Shown piece by piece: positions 22,745 to 34,419 of a DNA stretch of 64,000 nt. The notes beneath the pieces are model-generated. The model was not told the origin of the DNA. It did not search any database and saw nothing but the letters and a program-made list of their open reading frames with translations. Numbering within the stretch: the stretch's first letter is position 1; each line of letters begins with the position of its first letter. Source of the stretch: Apostichopus japonicus (lineage: Eukaryota; Echinodermata; Holothuroidea; Aspidochirotida; Stichopodidae); assembly GCF_037975245.1 (NCBI RefSeq), contig NC_092567.1, positions 1,358,714 to 1,422,713 of the forward strand. Reading direction: 5' to 3'. The position numbers and the translations under genes were made by a program.

Positions 22745-23215
22745 GCAACGGGCTCTTTAGGCGATCACAGAGCACTTGCCCTAGCTCCACCCCGTCCTCC
22801 TAATCGGTGCACGTAAATCCTGTCCTTGCACCCCTTTGACCCGAATTAAAAAAATAACGAAACTTGAACGGAAAAGGGAAGGAAAATACGTTGCCATAAG
22901 GGGCGGCTCCACCCTCTTTAGAAAGGATTGGCAAAAAGGGAATAAGTTCATGAACAATAAACTAATAGTTATTTCCATTAAAAAGTGTCTCGCTGAGCAT
23001 CGGCCGTCAAAGCAAAAAACTTTTTTTTCTAAATCACGTCAGTGTATTGCTTTCCAGCGTACTGTACTCCCAGAATTGACTGTCCTGCTTTCTTGTTCCG
23101 AACGGCTCCCAACGAAATGCCAAAAAGTCGGCAACGGGGTTGGGGTGGGTTACCCAGCTCCACCATGGGGCACCTCATCTCGACTGACTCGAATTACAAC
23201 TCGAAACTTTAACTG
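22745..23215. repeat. Two copies of a dispersed repeat fragment
   Basis: The stretches near 22745-22880 and 23120-23215 share ggcaacggg, cagctccacc and a gac-cgaatt...cgaaacttgaac-like end. They appear to be two short diverged copies of one element. Confidence 0.4.
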
Positions 23216-23220
23216 AAATT

Positions 23221-24370
23221 GGATTGAATTTAAAAAAAAATATACTAGCTGTCTGCATGGATCATACTTATCTATACTATTGTGTGACCATATAGGCGTA
23301 CAGGCTCTATATAGTCAACCAGGAGAGACTGGGGGAAGCTTTTTTTCTTGCAACAGAAAATTAAACATTGCTGGGAAGTTCCTAGCACGATTAATTCATT
23401 TCAAACTTCGACGGCAATGAAGGACAAAGAGAACCATATAGGCTGACTATAAGATCATTGAACCATCACGAACAACTCCGAATAATCTTCCATTTGCCGA
23501 TTCATTACACTGGGAATAAGGGGTGGGGGTGGGGCTTTCCATTTGATCCGCAAGTATATTGAACGGTCACCACAACAAGGGTGTATAGCTTGGGACTAGC
23601 ACGGGGAGACTTGTCAACCTTGTGAACTTTTTTGGGGGTTAGACGCAGGGGGGGGGGGAGTCGGCAAACTAAAAAGTACAGGGTAAACAGAGGGGAGGAA
23701 AGAGGTCAAAAAAGAAAGAGTGAAAAACAGATAAAGGGATGGAGGAAGAAAGTAAAGAAAATGTGGAGATGGAGGCTAGGGGTAGAGATAGATATGATAT
23801 GAAAGTACAGAGAAAAAAAAACCAAGAGCAGAAAAATGGAGATCACTGGGATACTGTCAAATGCACAAGAAGAATATACAATCTAAATACTGGAATTAAA
23901 TAATGCACAACATAAATACAGCTTTGTGACATCAACAAATCAAAGGGGAAGGATATAATGTTTCAAGGATGCTGGAAAATAAGACACAACTATGCCTAAC
24001 TGTTATCTTGCCAGGAAATAAATACACCAGTGCATGAGAGGAGGTGAGAGACAGGACTGATCGTGTCGATAGGGGTACATGTGATTCAAGAAGATAGATG
24101 TAAAGATTAGCATCGTTTGGACACTTCAAATGGGACCCCCTCCCCACCCGCCCCCACGTTCAAATCATATCCCCTCCTGGCAACGGAAATGAACACCAGT
24201 ATAAATAAACCGATACAGATATTTATACAAGCTGTGCGTGTAGGTCTATATACAATATAAAGCTGGCCATTCTCTGATTGTTACTCCTTGATTGAATTTC
24301 CCCAACCTTGCCCACCTTGACTTAGAGGGTGGCCAAGCTCCTGATTCACAGTCATAGCTACTATCGAACA
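23221..24370. other. Low-complexity intergenic DNA
   Basis: Purine-rich stretches (23640-23850, with a poly-G run near 23648), no recognisable gene. A TATAAAG at 24257 lies 116 bp before an ATG at 24373. Confidence 0.4.
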
Positions 24371-24372
24371 AA

Positions 24373-24555
24373 ATGGACGAAAGCAATTTATCTCAATCTG
24401 GTGATGCAGATGTATCATTAGCTGCTAATCCAACGTTTGTGAATGTCGCACAACCTGTCAACAAAAGTCTGGGAAAAGTGCTTGCCCCTGCCATATGTAT
24501 GATCTCTTTTGTTCAGGATCATGTAAATGTGGCAATGTGTATTCGTATAGTCTGA
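24373..24555 (+). CDS. Short ORF, possibly transposon-derived
   Basis: ATG in an aaaATGG context opens a 60-residue frame starting MDESNLSQSGDADVSLAAN, after a TATA-like box. It precedes a Penelope-type relic, so it could be leader sequence of a dead element. No family was recognised. Confidence 0.22.
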   Translation: MDESNLSQSGDADVSLAANPTFVNVAQPVNKSLGKVLAPAICMISFVQDHVNVAMCIRIV

Positions 24556-24799
24556 GGTTTCTCTCCCATGCTGCTCCATATCTAATCCTACTGGTGACAT
24601 TGGACAGAACATTGGCAGATGGCTTCTTGAGAGGTGTTGAAGTAACTGGATCAGGAGTATCTGGAGAGATTACATAAAACAAGAGTTACTAGATTGCAAG
24701 TATCCTGCTATAGCTTCTATGGCTGTGACTAAAAATATACCTTTTGTTTAGAACTTATCACACTTATGCAACACTGGAAACTGATATTTCAATTTAAAT

Positions 24800-25085
24800 G
24801 GTGTCATTGAGTTTAGAGGACATTGAAGTTACAAGTATGTTGGTGAAACCAAGACCACCCTCAAGAAGCAGTTCTAGTCACAAGTCAATACCATGAAAAT
24901 GGAGACTCCAGTAGGGGAACACTTTCAGCTCCCCAATCATACCATTAAAGACATGTCCCAACAGGTAACTAAATTCGTAGACTAACCATTTCAGACATAG
25001 TACACCACAGCAGAGATAGAGAGAGCGGACGGAATGCTCTAGCACCATTCAACTGAATGGGCTCAATATACAGGAAGGACATGAC
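24800..25085 (+). mobile_element. Penelope-like element, GIY-YIG endonuclease relic
   Basis: The frame near 24830 reads YKYVGETKTTLKKQF-stop and then METPVGEHFQLPNHTIKDMS. This matches the Y-V-G-E-T...PV-x-HF...H...D pattern of the C-terminal GIY-YIG domain in Penelope-like retroelements, followed by a degraded E-R-A-D-G-M-L tail near 25015-25035. An internal TAG shows it is inactive. Confidence 0.55.
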
Positions 25086-25524
25086 TAACTTTATCCTGCT
25101 CCATCTCTGTATTCTGCTATAGTTTATTCGCCCTCTCTCCTTACTTAATCCTCGCTCTGTACTCCACAATTTATCTAAATACCTCTGCTTTCACTGACTC
25201 CTTTTGTTCAATACACCATTAACTTCTTTCTTTGTGTTTACCATGTCCTCTCTGTTCCAGGCTCTATTGTGTCTCTTGAATTTACTGTTACTAGTCAGTT
25301 TGCCTCTAAAGAAGATCCTGATATTATCAGGCCCACTTACTTTTATAAATTCTCATACACATGTATGCATTTTAGTGGATGAGCAATATGCTACTATCTT
25401 TTTCTTTTCTTTTGGAATTTAATGAGAATGAAATTGTATTATTTTTCTGATCACATCAGATCAGATAAGATTAGCACTGCTCTTCCAGTCTGTAATTCAT
25501 GCAAGGATAAACATATAAATTTAC

Positions 25525-28319
25525 CTTCTCCTTTCTGAGTGTCAACTGATCTTTCTGTGGTGACAGCTGCTGAGAATGCCTCTGTTTGACTTTCAGCATC
25601 TTTCCGGAAAAGATGCATTTGAAACCTATACAATGAAACAAAAAAAATTGTCCGTAAATCATATAACTGAAATAGTAATTTTACTGTACACCCCAAGCTT
25701 AATTGTATGCATAATAAATCTGGTAATGACCAAATCATTACAAACATACATGTTTTTATCATACCTACCCAAGAAAAAATATGAAAGAGAAAAGTAACAA
25801 ACAAACACTTAGGCAGATTTCAATAATCACATATTGTTAACCCACATTGATTTAAACCCAGATAAGGATGAGATATTCTTTCATACTCTTCTTCAACATA
25901 TCCATAAACCGCAGTACCTTTCAAGAATTGTAAGGATAATTTTGTGTTGCCCAACTGCTTGCCCAACAACTTGAGCTCACATGTCAATGTAAAATTTACT
26001 ATGTAAACTTCCTGTCTTAATGAACTGATTGGTTTCATATCGCTAAAAGATGTCCAGTCTTTTGATCAAAGTTTGATGTACACTCATTATTTACCTACTG
26101 TGTAAACTTCCTGTTTATGTGAGCAGTTGGTTTCATGAGTGACAATTGAGATGCTAGCTTACTCCATGACATAAGCCCACCACTGTGAAAAATTCCTGTT
26201 TACATGAATAGCTTGATTTCAGACTACCATTAATTTAACGCTAGATTACTCTCCACAAGAGATAGTTTCGGCCACCAAATTTAATAGATATTATAATTTT
26301 TGAACACTAAACATCAGATCATTCACAAGAAGCTGAACAAAAACAAGCATAGTACTGACTATATATAAAAAATATGATAACTTAGCACAGCATCATAAAG
26401 TATGAGCATCAGGCCTACACAAAAAAAACTGGTACTTTCTTACCTCCAGGCATGGCTATATAAAGGTTTATATAGGTAGGGCCTATAGCTATATGTACTA
26501 ATATGGTCCCTCAATTTGTGAGGCTAATTTACCTAATTTCTTGCAAAGCAGTTGGGTTCCTTCAAAAATCCCAAACACAGAAATGTACACATGATTGCTG
26601 GAATATTGGACAGACAGTCAGTAGATAACAGTATAACACCATGTTGCCCAAATGAACCATTAAAACTTGATTGCATATATGCTGGCTGTGGCAGACCTTA
26701 GAAAAACCTAAGGTCTAGTTGCATACGCAGCGGTGTGAAAACATGTGAATCAGTTAGTAGTGATTCTAAATTATTTATGTAGATGCATTATTTTTATAGG
26801 AAAAATTGCAGGTCCATGTGGTTGTACTTGTACAGCACAGTAGGCCTTCCTCACTGGTGTATATTACAAAATTAGGGAATACAGTTACTATGAACACTAA
26901 ATTCAGATACTTATTACTAATACTATGGGCCTTAGTCCTATGTTATATGCCTAGTTAATTATGACTGGGCATAGGTGAGGCTTTTCTTTCAAATGCTCAT
27001 TCACAAGAATTATTCCTCAAACAAGGACAGCTGATAACAATTTAGAACCTGGAGGGGTGGGGGTGAACAGATCACCTAGGCCTAGTGGTTAGAAAATATA
27101 TTTCCATCAATTTGTTGAGGCCAAAAAACAGTTTACTTTTTGGTGATGAGAAGGCCCAGCTTTCCATGGCATAAATATGAGGAGTGAAACTAAAGACCCC
27201 CAGTCCCTGTCAGTCTTCTTTAGGAAGGATATTTCAATTTTTAACTGTATACAGTACAAAGTGGCTATTCTTACGACTAGTTGTAAGAATAATTTCCGAC
27301 TACGCATGGGCAGTTGCTATTTTTATGATTAGGAGTACTAATTTTACGACGAGGAGTAACAATAACTTCCGGTTAGGGTTAGGATTGAGGTTTAGGGTTA
27401 TGTTTAGGGTTAGGGTTACCCCTACTACATGCGCAGTTGCTTTATTTACTTTACTTCACTTGAAGTTGCCTTTGTCGTAAGAATAGTTTATAAATAATTG
27501 TTACAACTAGTCGTATAAAGAATAGCCACGGCCTATACAGTATCCTCATGACAAGCATTCACAAACAGTGATGATGATGACTCAGTAATACAACTTACTG
27601 CTATTTTGTGCTAGGATAAGTATGATAAAGTTAGCATACGCTAGGTCCATTGGAAAAATAATGAATGATAGGCCTAGTTACAAAGCCTAGGCTCATCAAA
27701 TCATGTATGTTACAAATACAATAGCATAGACACTGCGAAGTTCGAACACCTAAGCCTTAAAATACCCCAAAAACTATCTTCATTTTATTGACAGATATGT
27801 ACGTACATACTTGCGCACGGGTCATTTTGGAGAGGAAATAACTGTAGCTTCCTAGTTTTTAGTTATATTGGCTTTCGCTCGTAGGTTATCATGGTGAAAT
27901 CGTGTATTTCTTAGGGGTTTCCGAACTTTGCAGTTTGTCTGTACTTCGCAATACTGACAGTTACCTAGGACAATACCCAGTAGTACTACTATGTACTTGT
28001 ATTACCCTATACAGTTTTAGCCTAGCTTAGCAAATCATTACCTTTTCGTGTGATCCTGAAGCAAATGTTCTGCGAAATCTGCGTTGCTAACAGAAGTCAA
28101 ATCGTGGACATGTTTGTAGAGTTCTTTCTCCATTTGCCAGTTTACGTAGGAACGTAGAAGATAGATCTTCGTGGCATCTCTTCGTCGCTGTTGTTCCTTT
28201 GCACTGCTGTTTTTGTCAGGTCCATGCAACAATGGCTTTCCTCCACTTGAACCTAGGCTCGTTCCAGGATAAGGTCGTTTTCTTTCGCCCGATTCTCCTT
28301 GCCCATATCCCTTTTCCAT
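25525..28319 (-). CDS. Candidate spliced gene of unknown function (5' part)
   Basis: The first exon 28319-28042 starts at ATG (plus-strand cat 28317-28319). It encodes a basic N-terminus (MEKGYGQGESGERKRPYPG), then a helical stretch (RRRDATKIYLLRSYVNWQ, then DFAEHLLQDHTK), and ends in phase 2 at aaaag|gtaatg. A second exon 25625-25525 after gtatag begins with the single base needed (AG|G = Arg), reads FQMHLFRKDAESQTEAFSAA and ends at agaag|gtaaat in phase 1. The phases match exactly, but the 2.4-kb intron holds an inverted-repeat element and other exons could exist. No downstream exons were found by eye. I do not recognise the family; the sequence looks cytosolic and alpha-helical. Confidence 0.45.
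27257..27533. mobile_element. 277-bp inverted-repeat element with 9-bp target duplications
   Basis: TATACAGTA occurs directly on both sides (27248-27256 and 27534-27542). The ends are inverted copies, gtggctattcttacgac near 27261 and the complement of gtcgtataaagaatagccac ending at 27529, so it is a non-autonomous TIR element. The 9-bp duplication is typical of Mutator-like elements. The interior includes several TTAGGG-like units (27373-27418). Confidence 0.78.
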
Positions 28320-28644
28320 GATTGTCACTATACTCTAGTCTAATCGAATGTATTTGTACGAAAATCGTACAGTATTCTTTACTCAAAAGGCACACAAACA
28401 ACAAACTATCGCGTACGAAAATCCTTTGCGGTAAACAGTACAATAATCTGAAATGCTGTGTTATAACATTATGTGTGCATGGGTACGGGCTTGTTACGCA
28501 TACGCTTGCCTGTGCTATTCCCTGATATAAATTTGCCACCGAGGTCACGTGAGTTTTCGGGGTCCCAGTAAACCTTGCTGAAACCTCGAAAATGCCAGCG
28601 CCCTCAAAAAAAGGTCTACGAGCGATATCGCCTTTAATGAACAA

Positions 28645-29960
28645 TGGAATGGTATTAACAGCTTCAAGGAGGTTTTGTTAGTGGGAGCTACCTAGAGATA
28701 TAACAATAAATTCTTCTGGCAATGACGTTAGTAATATCTAATTGAGATGTTTGTTATTTAATACAACTTAAAATTCAAATACTGGTGGAAGTATTGAGGG
28801 GCTTATATGTGTTGTTAATTTAGATCAGGATATAGGGACATTTATAATCAATAACTCTATAGGGTATTCATATTCCTCCAGGTTCCAAGTAGATATGTTA
28901 ACATCCTTCTTAAAAATGATATCCTTTCTAGGGTTTTTCCAAAGGCAACAGCTTCAATATGGGGAAGAAATTGCCATTTGAAATTTACATAAGATAGTCG
29001 TTAATTATTTCGTTGGCGCCATGGTAATTCAAACTTACAATTTAATTTGGGGGATTTATTTTGACTCTCAATTGTTACGTCATAAGCCAGTAACATTTGT
29101 AAACTTTGAATGGCTGTGATATATAAGTTGACCTTCTTACTGTACTGCCACTGTACTCCTCGGCAAAGTAGCTTAAATAAGCTAAAGTTGACGTTTTCAT
29201 TAACAAATATGGTTTACTTAGTAAACGTAACTTTAAAAAGGTCACATATATACAGTTGCATCATTCATATCATCTATAAGTGAAATAGTCGGTAGTTTGG
29301 TTGCACTGCATTGTTGCTACAGGGCATATCGAGCTCCCAGTTTTCTCCTGTTTTGTATTTTTTACATAATTTTAACTTACATAATTTTTAATGTTTCTAC
29401 CATGAAATTGGGTGGATTTTTATGTTTATTATGTATTTTCTCATCTTAAAGTTTTGTTTTATTAAACATGGGCTGCCCTTACAAATACCCCAGCTACGAC
29501 CTACGAAATCGATAGCATCATTCACATTGTACAGATTAGGATTTCTGCTGGCGTGTGGTCAACTTTACGTGGCTTAAATTTATGTTCTTGTCAAAGTGTT
29601 TAAAAAACGGTCCACCAAAGCGTAACTATCTGCACTAGATCTGCCAGCAAAGATTATATCTTTGTGCAATGGCATTTCTGTGCATGCGCCACACAAACAT
29701 TGTGGCTTATCTATATACAGTGACCAGTACGTCGCAAACAGCAGTGAAAGTGGTTGACAACGGTCAGCTTGCGGCTTTGATAAGTCAATGAGGATTCTTC
29801 GCAAGTTCCTACTTGCAGGAGGATCTAAAATACATACACACAATTTATTCCTCTTGGTATGTGGATCTAAGGACCTGTACATCTCAACGTCAAATGCTTC
29901 ACGTTTGTTTGCCCTTTTTTTCAAATGTATGTTTTTTATAACAACAATCAAGAGAGCATC
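28645..29960. other. Intergenic, no gene recognised
   Basis: Nothing convincing in either strand. A 123-residue minus frame (29580-29951) lies next to a LINE relic and is not called as a gene. Confidence 0.4.
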
Positions 29961-29964
29961 GTCC

Positions 29965-30235
29965 TAACTTGTCTTACTTTGAAAAGCTGGGCTAAAGACT
30001 TCCGGCATAGTTTACCTATGTGCAGATCTAACTTTAAGTTGTTATCACACCATACTCCAAGATTTCGCACTTCTGTGATAGCTTTAATAGAAACATCATC
30101 AACTACAATAGAACCAATTCAAATCTTGGAGAGAATACTCTTAGATCCCATAACTAAAAGTTCAGTCTTTTGTGTAATTTATCTTAAGTTTTCTTCCAAC
30201 CATTCAAAAATGCAATTTTACATCTATTATACGCA
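29965..30235 (-). mobile_element. Non-LTR retrotransposon RT C-terminal relic
   Basis: The minus-strand translation gives KTELLVMGSKSILSKI-stop, then VRNLGVWCDNNLKLDLHIGK and LCRKSLAQL. This is the conserved K-T-E...G-S...V-(R/K)-N-L-G-V...D-x2-L-x3-H-I segment after the reverse transcriptase in CR1/Jockey-type LINEs. It has at least one stop and is truncated at both ends. Confidence 0.72.
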
Positions 30236-30359
30236 TGTTTAATATGTTGTGTAACGGTGTGTTTGTTTCCTTCAAAGGCTTGTATCCAAAGTGAGCGATT
30301 TGTGTTAATTTTATCAAGAAGTGATCGATTTTATAAGTCAGGTGCAGAGCTGGAGGGGA

Positions 30360-31911
30360 AGGAGAGAGAAGGTTAGGGTAGCTCAACTGAAATAAACTTA
30401 GTCGTATTTTTTAGACAAAGCGTGCCACTTTGATGGCAAAACAAGCCCATAATGTAAAATACATGGAAATATAACTACCCAAATTTAGGTCATGAGTATA
30501 ATTAATCTATATTCTTTAAATGTTTTGTATACGACAGGGATATCCCGGATAACTAAACACTCAGGGCGAAAACTTCGTTGCTGTGCAAAGCTAATTTTAA
30601 GTGTTAACGATATAGGCGTGTGCATGGAATGAGGAGCGTAGACAGGGGCATCCGCTTGACGCAATTCCATTCAAAATCAGTACAAGGAAAATGTATCATA
30701 CTTTCAAAAGAACTAAGATAAACATGACAAAGAGATCATGTAAACTATTCAACTGTTCTAAATTTTAAATTGTAAATGTTAAAGTAGAACGATAGTGACA
30801 GAAAAAAAAATCTCATTTTCATATATAATATAGTTTATATGTTACCAAGCAACATATTTTTTTAATTTTCCAAATAGCACACCGGAAAGTTATAAAAAAG
30901 GGAATTAAAACATCGTTTTTTCGCCTCCGTAATTTAGGAATTTGCAAACACTGCAACGACCTTGAACAGCCCTCAGGCCAGTGAATGACGTCACTGTGAT
31001 GATCTTTTCTGTTGTGAACTGTTCAGTACGGAGCTGTGCGTGCATTTCGTGTCAGCATAACTGTTATTTCCGGCGTAATGTTCAAGATATAAATAGATAA
31101 TGAATATCATGGTGTTTCTTGATTTCTTCACCACGTGTTTACCAGTTTTTTTTTTAACGAAATTTGCGGCGATTTCGCAACGATTTCCCAATATCTGAAG
31201 AGGTAACTCGCAAGCTGACCCAAAGTAACGTAAATCTCAAGATCACGTTTTTGGTGGGTTTTATACAGAGTGATGTATGAATGTGCTCACTTACCAGTCA
31301 AACTGGCACAATAACAATAGTGATGATAGTCTCAAACGTAGTTTAGTATAACATCCGAAAGAAAATCGAAAGTTCTAAACAAAGTAGATTCGCTTGTATG
31401 CACTAGGCCTACTGTAAAACATAAACGTTCCTTGTTCCTTGCATCATTAAATCCAACAGAAAGGTTTCATTGAGCTTGAAATACAACCGCAATTGTACTC
31501 AATCGAGTAGTTAGTCTAGCTCGAACAATTTTCTGACTACATGCAATGCCTATTGCGTTCATTCACATGCATGTCTCGTGGTTTGGGCTTCAGGAGGAAT
31601 CGTATTCTAGCCCAACTTCACGTAGGTCCGCAAACGGTACTTTCACACTGTGCAAACATAAGTGACAGTGTGCGCTACCTTAAGTAATACTTACACGATG
31701 TTTTGTTTCGCTCGAGCATACACACATTTCCTATTCGTATTACATTTAAAGTGGTTTGGAGGGTATAAACACATCTCTGCCCAAAAAAACTCTGCCTAAG
31801 CGACGTCCATGCCCCAATTGAAATTTGATCGTGGATTCTCTCCTCACATAGTCATTAGGCTGTTCACGTCTGACATGTCTTCCAGTTCCAACACTTACTG
31901 TTGCATTTATC

Positions 31912-31950
<39 letters not shown>

Positions 31951-33790
31951 TACGGCATAAAAAACATCAATCTTTCAATTTTTTTTTTACTTTAGTGACC
32001 TTGCCACACGCAAATTTCAATTGGGCCCGAGATGGCTCTATGACCAATTATTCCGTAATTTACATTGGGCAGTCGGCTTCACTAAATCGACAAGAAAAAG
32101 TAGAAACAATAACACCTTATTAAAATTAGACCGTTAAATGTCTCACGCAGTGTATCAAATCTCCTCTCTGGTTTAGGTTGTTTGTCGAGTCCAATATAGA
32201 GTAAGTTGCAACTAAACTTACACACTAAGTGCACACTGCTGAAGTACACTACGCCGAGCTCACTTTGTTATCATCATAATGACGTCACATGTCACTGCAG
32301 ATCACGTGATCATCATATCGCTGTTCGCGAAAAGCCCAAATTTTTTTAAAAAATCAACGAGTTTAGGATTTTCTTAAGCCTTTCCCAACATCGGATTGAC
32401 TTGAATTTTCACATGTGTAATTTGGAAACCAAGGAGAATACTCTTGAATAAAATCGTATTTTTTCGTCGATGCTGAAAAATCACTATCGTTCATCTTTAA
32501 ACTAAGAATATGATCACAACTTGTTGTTGTTTCAAGTTGTTTCATGCTGATTTCATGTTGGAAATACTAACTTTGTGCAATTGATATCACTCTTATTTTT
32601 CAAAGAATGGTTTACCTTCCCTCCTCCGCGGTAGCCCGTATCCCCATTTCTAAAAAAAAAAAAAAAAAAAAAAAACTTAAAACGAAAGCGTCTGGACCCT
32701 TACAGTTATTAGTTTTAAAAAGCTTTGCGCAGACAAAGATGGATCCACGTCACAACAAAGTAAAAATAAATTATGTTATATGTGCTGTTATCTTATAATT
32801 TATACGCTTTACCATGATCCCACAGGGGATTGGGAGTGATCATAAGTCATACCACATTTACAGATATACATCATATAGTACTGTTAATTCGCATTAGTAT
32901 TAGATTATTTCGAGGGACACAAAAATCAGATAGGTAAAAGCTAATTAAGTCCCCATTATGCATTGAATCTCGACGATCAATCGTTTTCAGTGCAACTGTG
33001 GAGCACATTATCACATATTCACGATGATTTAGCTTTTTTGTTGAAATTAAGGTCTATTCGCGGCATGGACAGAATGTTTCATTGGATCAATCTCTGGGAA
33101 TAGGCCAAAATGCTTGGGGAAAAGTACATCCGCATGACTGCGTCATTATTTACTGTAGAATAGTACGTAACAAGATTGTAGAGGTATGGATCGGTTAGTT
33201 TATGTTTATAAAGGAATTAATCAATTGGGATTTAAGATCTGTTAAGTTATTTGTATTATTAGTGAGAGTTACCTTTCTACTAGTTTTTGTTTACTTTTTA
33301 AAGGGCAGTATAATAGTCTAACTCATAAGATGTGCGTGGAACGCTTTCTGGTCACCGCGCCTAACAACCATTTCTCCCAACTGCCATTTTGACCAACCAG
33401 CCTGGAAGTGACCAGCTTCCCGGGGAACTAATGTGAATGTGCTTCAATACAGCAAGTATGCAAATAAAACCTATACTATACGGGTCTTCAATTAATTGCA
33501 TATATTACATTGGTCTGTGGTCGGAACAAACTGCCACGAAGTAAACAAATCTCATTTAACCGAAATTGAACTATGTGCTGGAACAGTCGGTGAGGTGCTC
33601 AAGGCGAATGCCCAAAGGGCCAAAGTAACCGGCTGGTGCTAGATTGTGGGACGACTGTTTTGGCAGGCAGGACTGAACAATTTTTGCTGGCCGATTTAGT
33701 CCTGGGTCACATTGAAAACCCCTGATGTATGTAAGACCTGAATATAGAAGTACGAATTAAGCTATGACAGTGATGAAATCATCTAACAAG
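30360..33790. other. Intergenic with microsatellites
   Basis: No gene recognised. Contains an (AT)n tract at 31915-31944 and a poly-A run at 32653-32675. Confidence 0.5.
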
Positions 33791-33819
33791 TTTAACGAGT
33801 TTTTTTTTCGTTATATGGA

Positions 33820-33930
33820 ACCGACGATGACAATGACGACCAGTGGTAATGATGACAACTAAGACGAAGACGATATTAATGACGATGATGATAATGATGA
33901 TATTTATGACCATGACGATGACATGGGCGA
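33820..33930 (+). repeat. Imperfect GAY trinucleotide repeat
   Basis: Repeated gatgat/gacgat units. One plus frame gives a poly-Asp stretch (DEDDINDDDDNDDIYDHDDD); frames in other registers give artefactual Met/Thr or Ile/Val strings. Confidence 0.75.
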
Positions 33931-34090
33931 TATATCTACTTCCATCACTGTTGAAAATATTCCATCGTGACTCCATGCTATCGACTCTCTTTTTGTGCAG
34001 CTATCATCTGACACCAGAACATGTTTTTCTGAGTTCCATTCAAAGGTTCCTTTTAGGCAACATAATTATCTCTTCTCACCACGCATGCAG

Positions 34091-34419
34091 TGGATAAAAA
34101 CGTGGATGCAGAACAAGTCACATACTTTGTACTTGCACAGGCCATCATATCAAAAAATATCAACAAGATTCAACAAGTTTCGGAGGGCATCATCCATCTT
34201 GAAGAAGTTGCTTTGTTAGTCGCTTACATATACTACACATTAATGAGACAGTTTCCAAAGCTATTATCAGAAATATCACACATCGGGAGAGTTCAAACAA
34301 AGTTATCTTTACAAGGAGAGATAATTGCATTCTCTTTGCCATCAACAATTATTATTCTCTTATTATTATTAAAACCGCCAACTAAAACGTTCCTTCAATC
34401 TGATGACTATTTATGGTAA
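34091..34419 (+). CDS. Possible terminal exon with C-terminal TM segment
   Basis: After a cacgcatgcag acceptor a phase-1 frame runs 109 codons to TAA: DKNVDAEQVTYFVLAQAIIS, then a Leu/Ile-rich helical region, then the hydrophobic run IIAFSLPSTIIILLLLL and a short tail. It has no proper ATG, consistent with an internal acceptor. No upstream exon or family could be identified. It could be a relic. Confidence 0.3.

Noticed and set aside
25820..26038. Possible middle exon of the minus-strand gene
   Set aside because: The tested splice option is 58 nt, not a multiple of three, and in the required phase it contains a stop; direct joining of the two flanking exons works without it.
27373..27418. 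True telomere or chromosome end
   Set aside because: Short, imperfect and enclosed in a small transposable element with target duplications.
29580..29951. 123-residue minus ORF
   Set aside because: Adjacent to a LINE relic, no recognised domain, and its start overlaps the retroelement's end.
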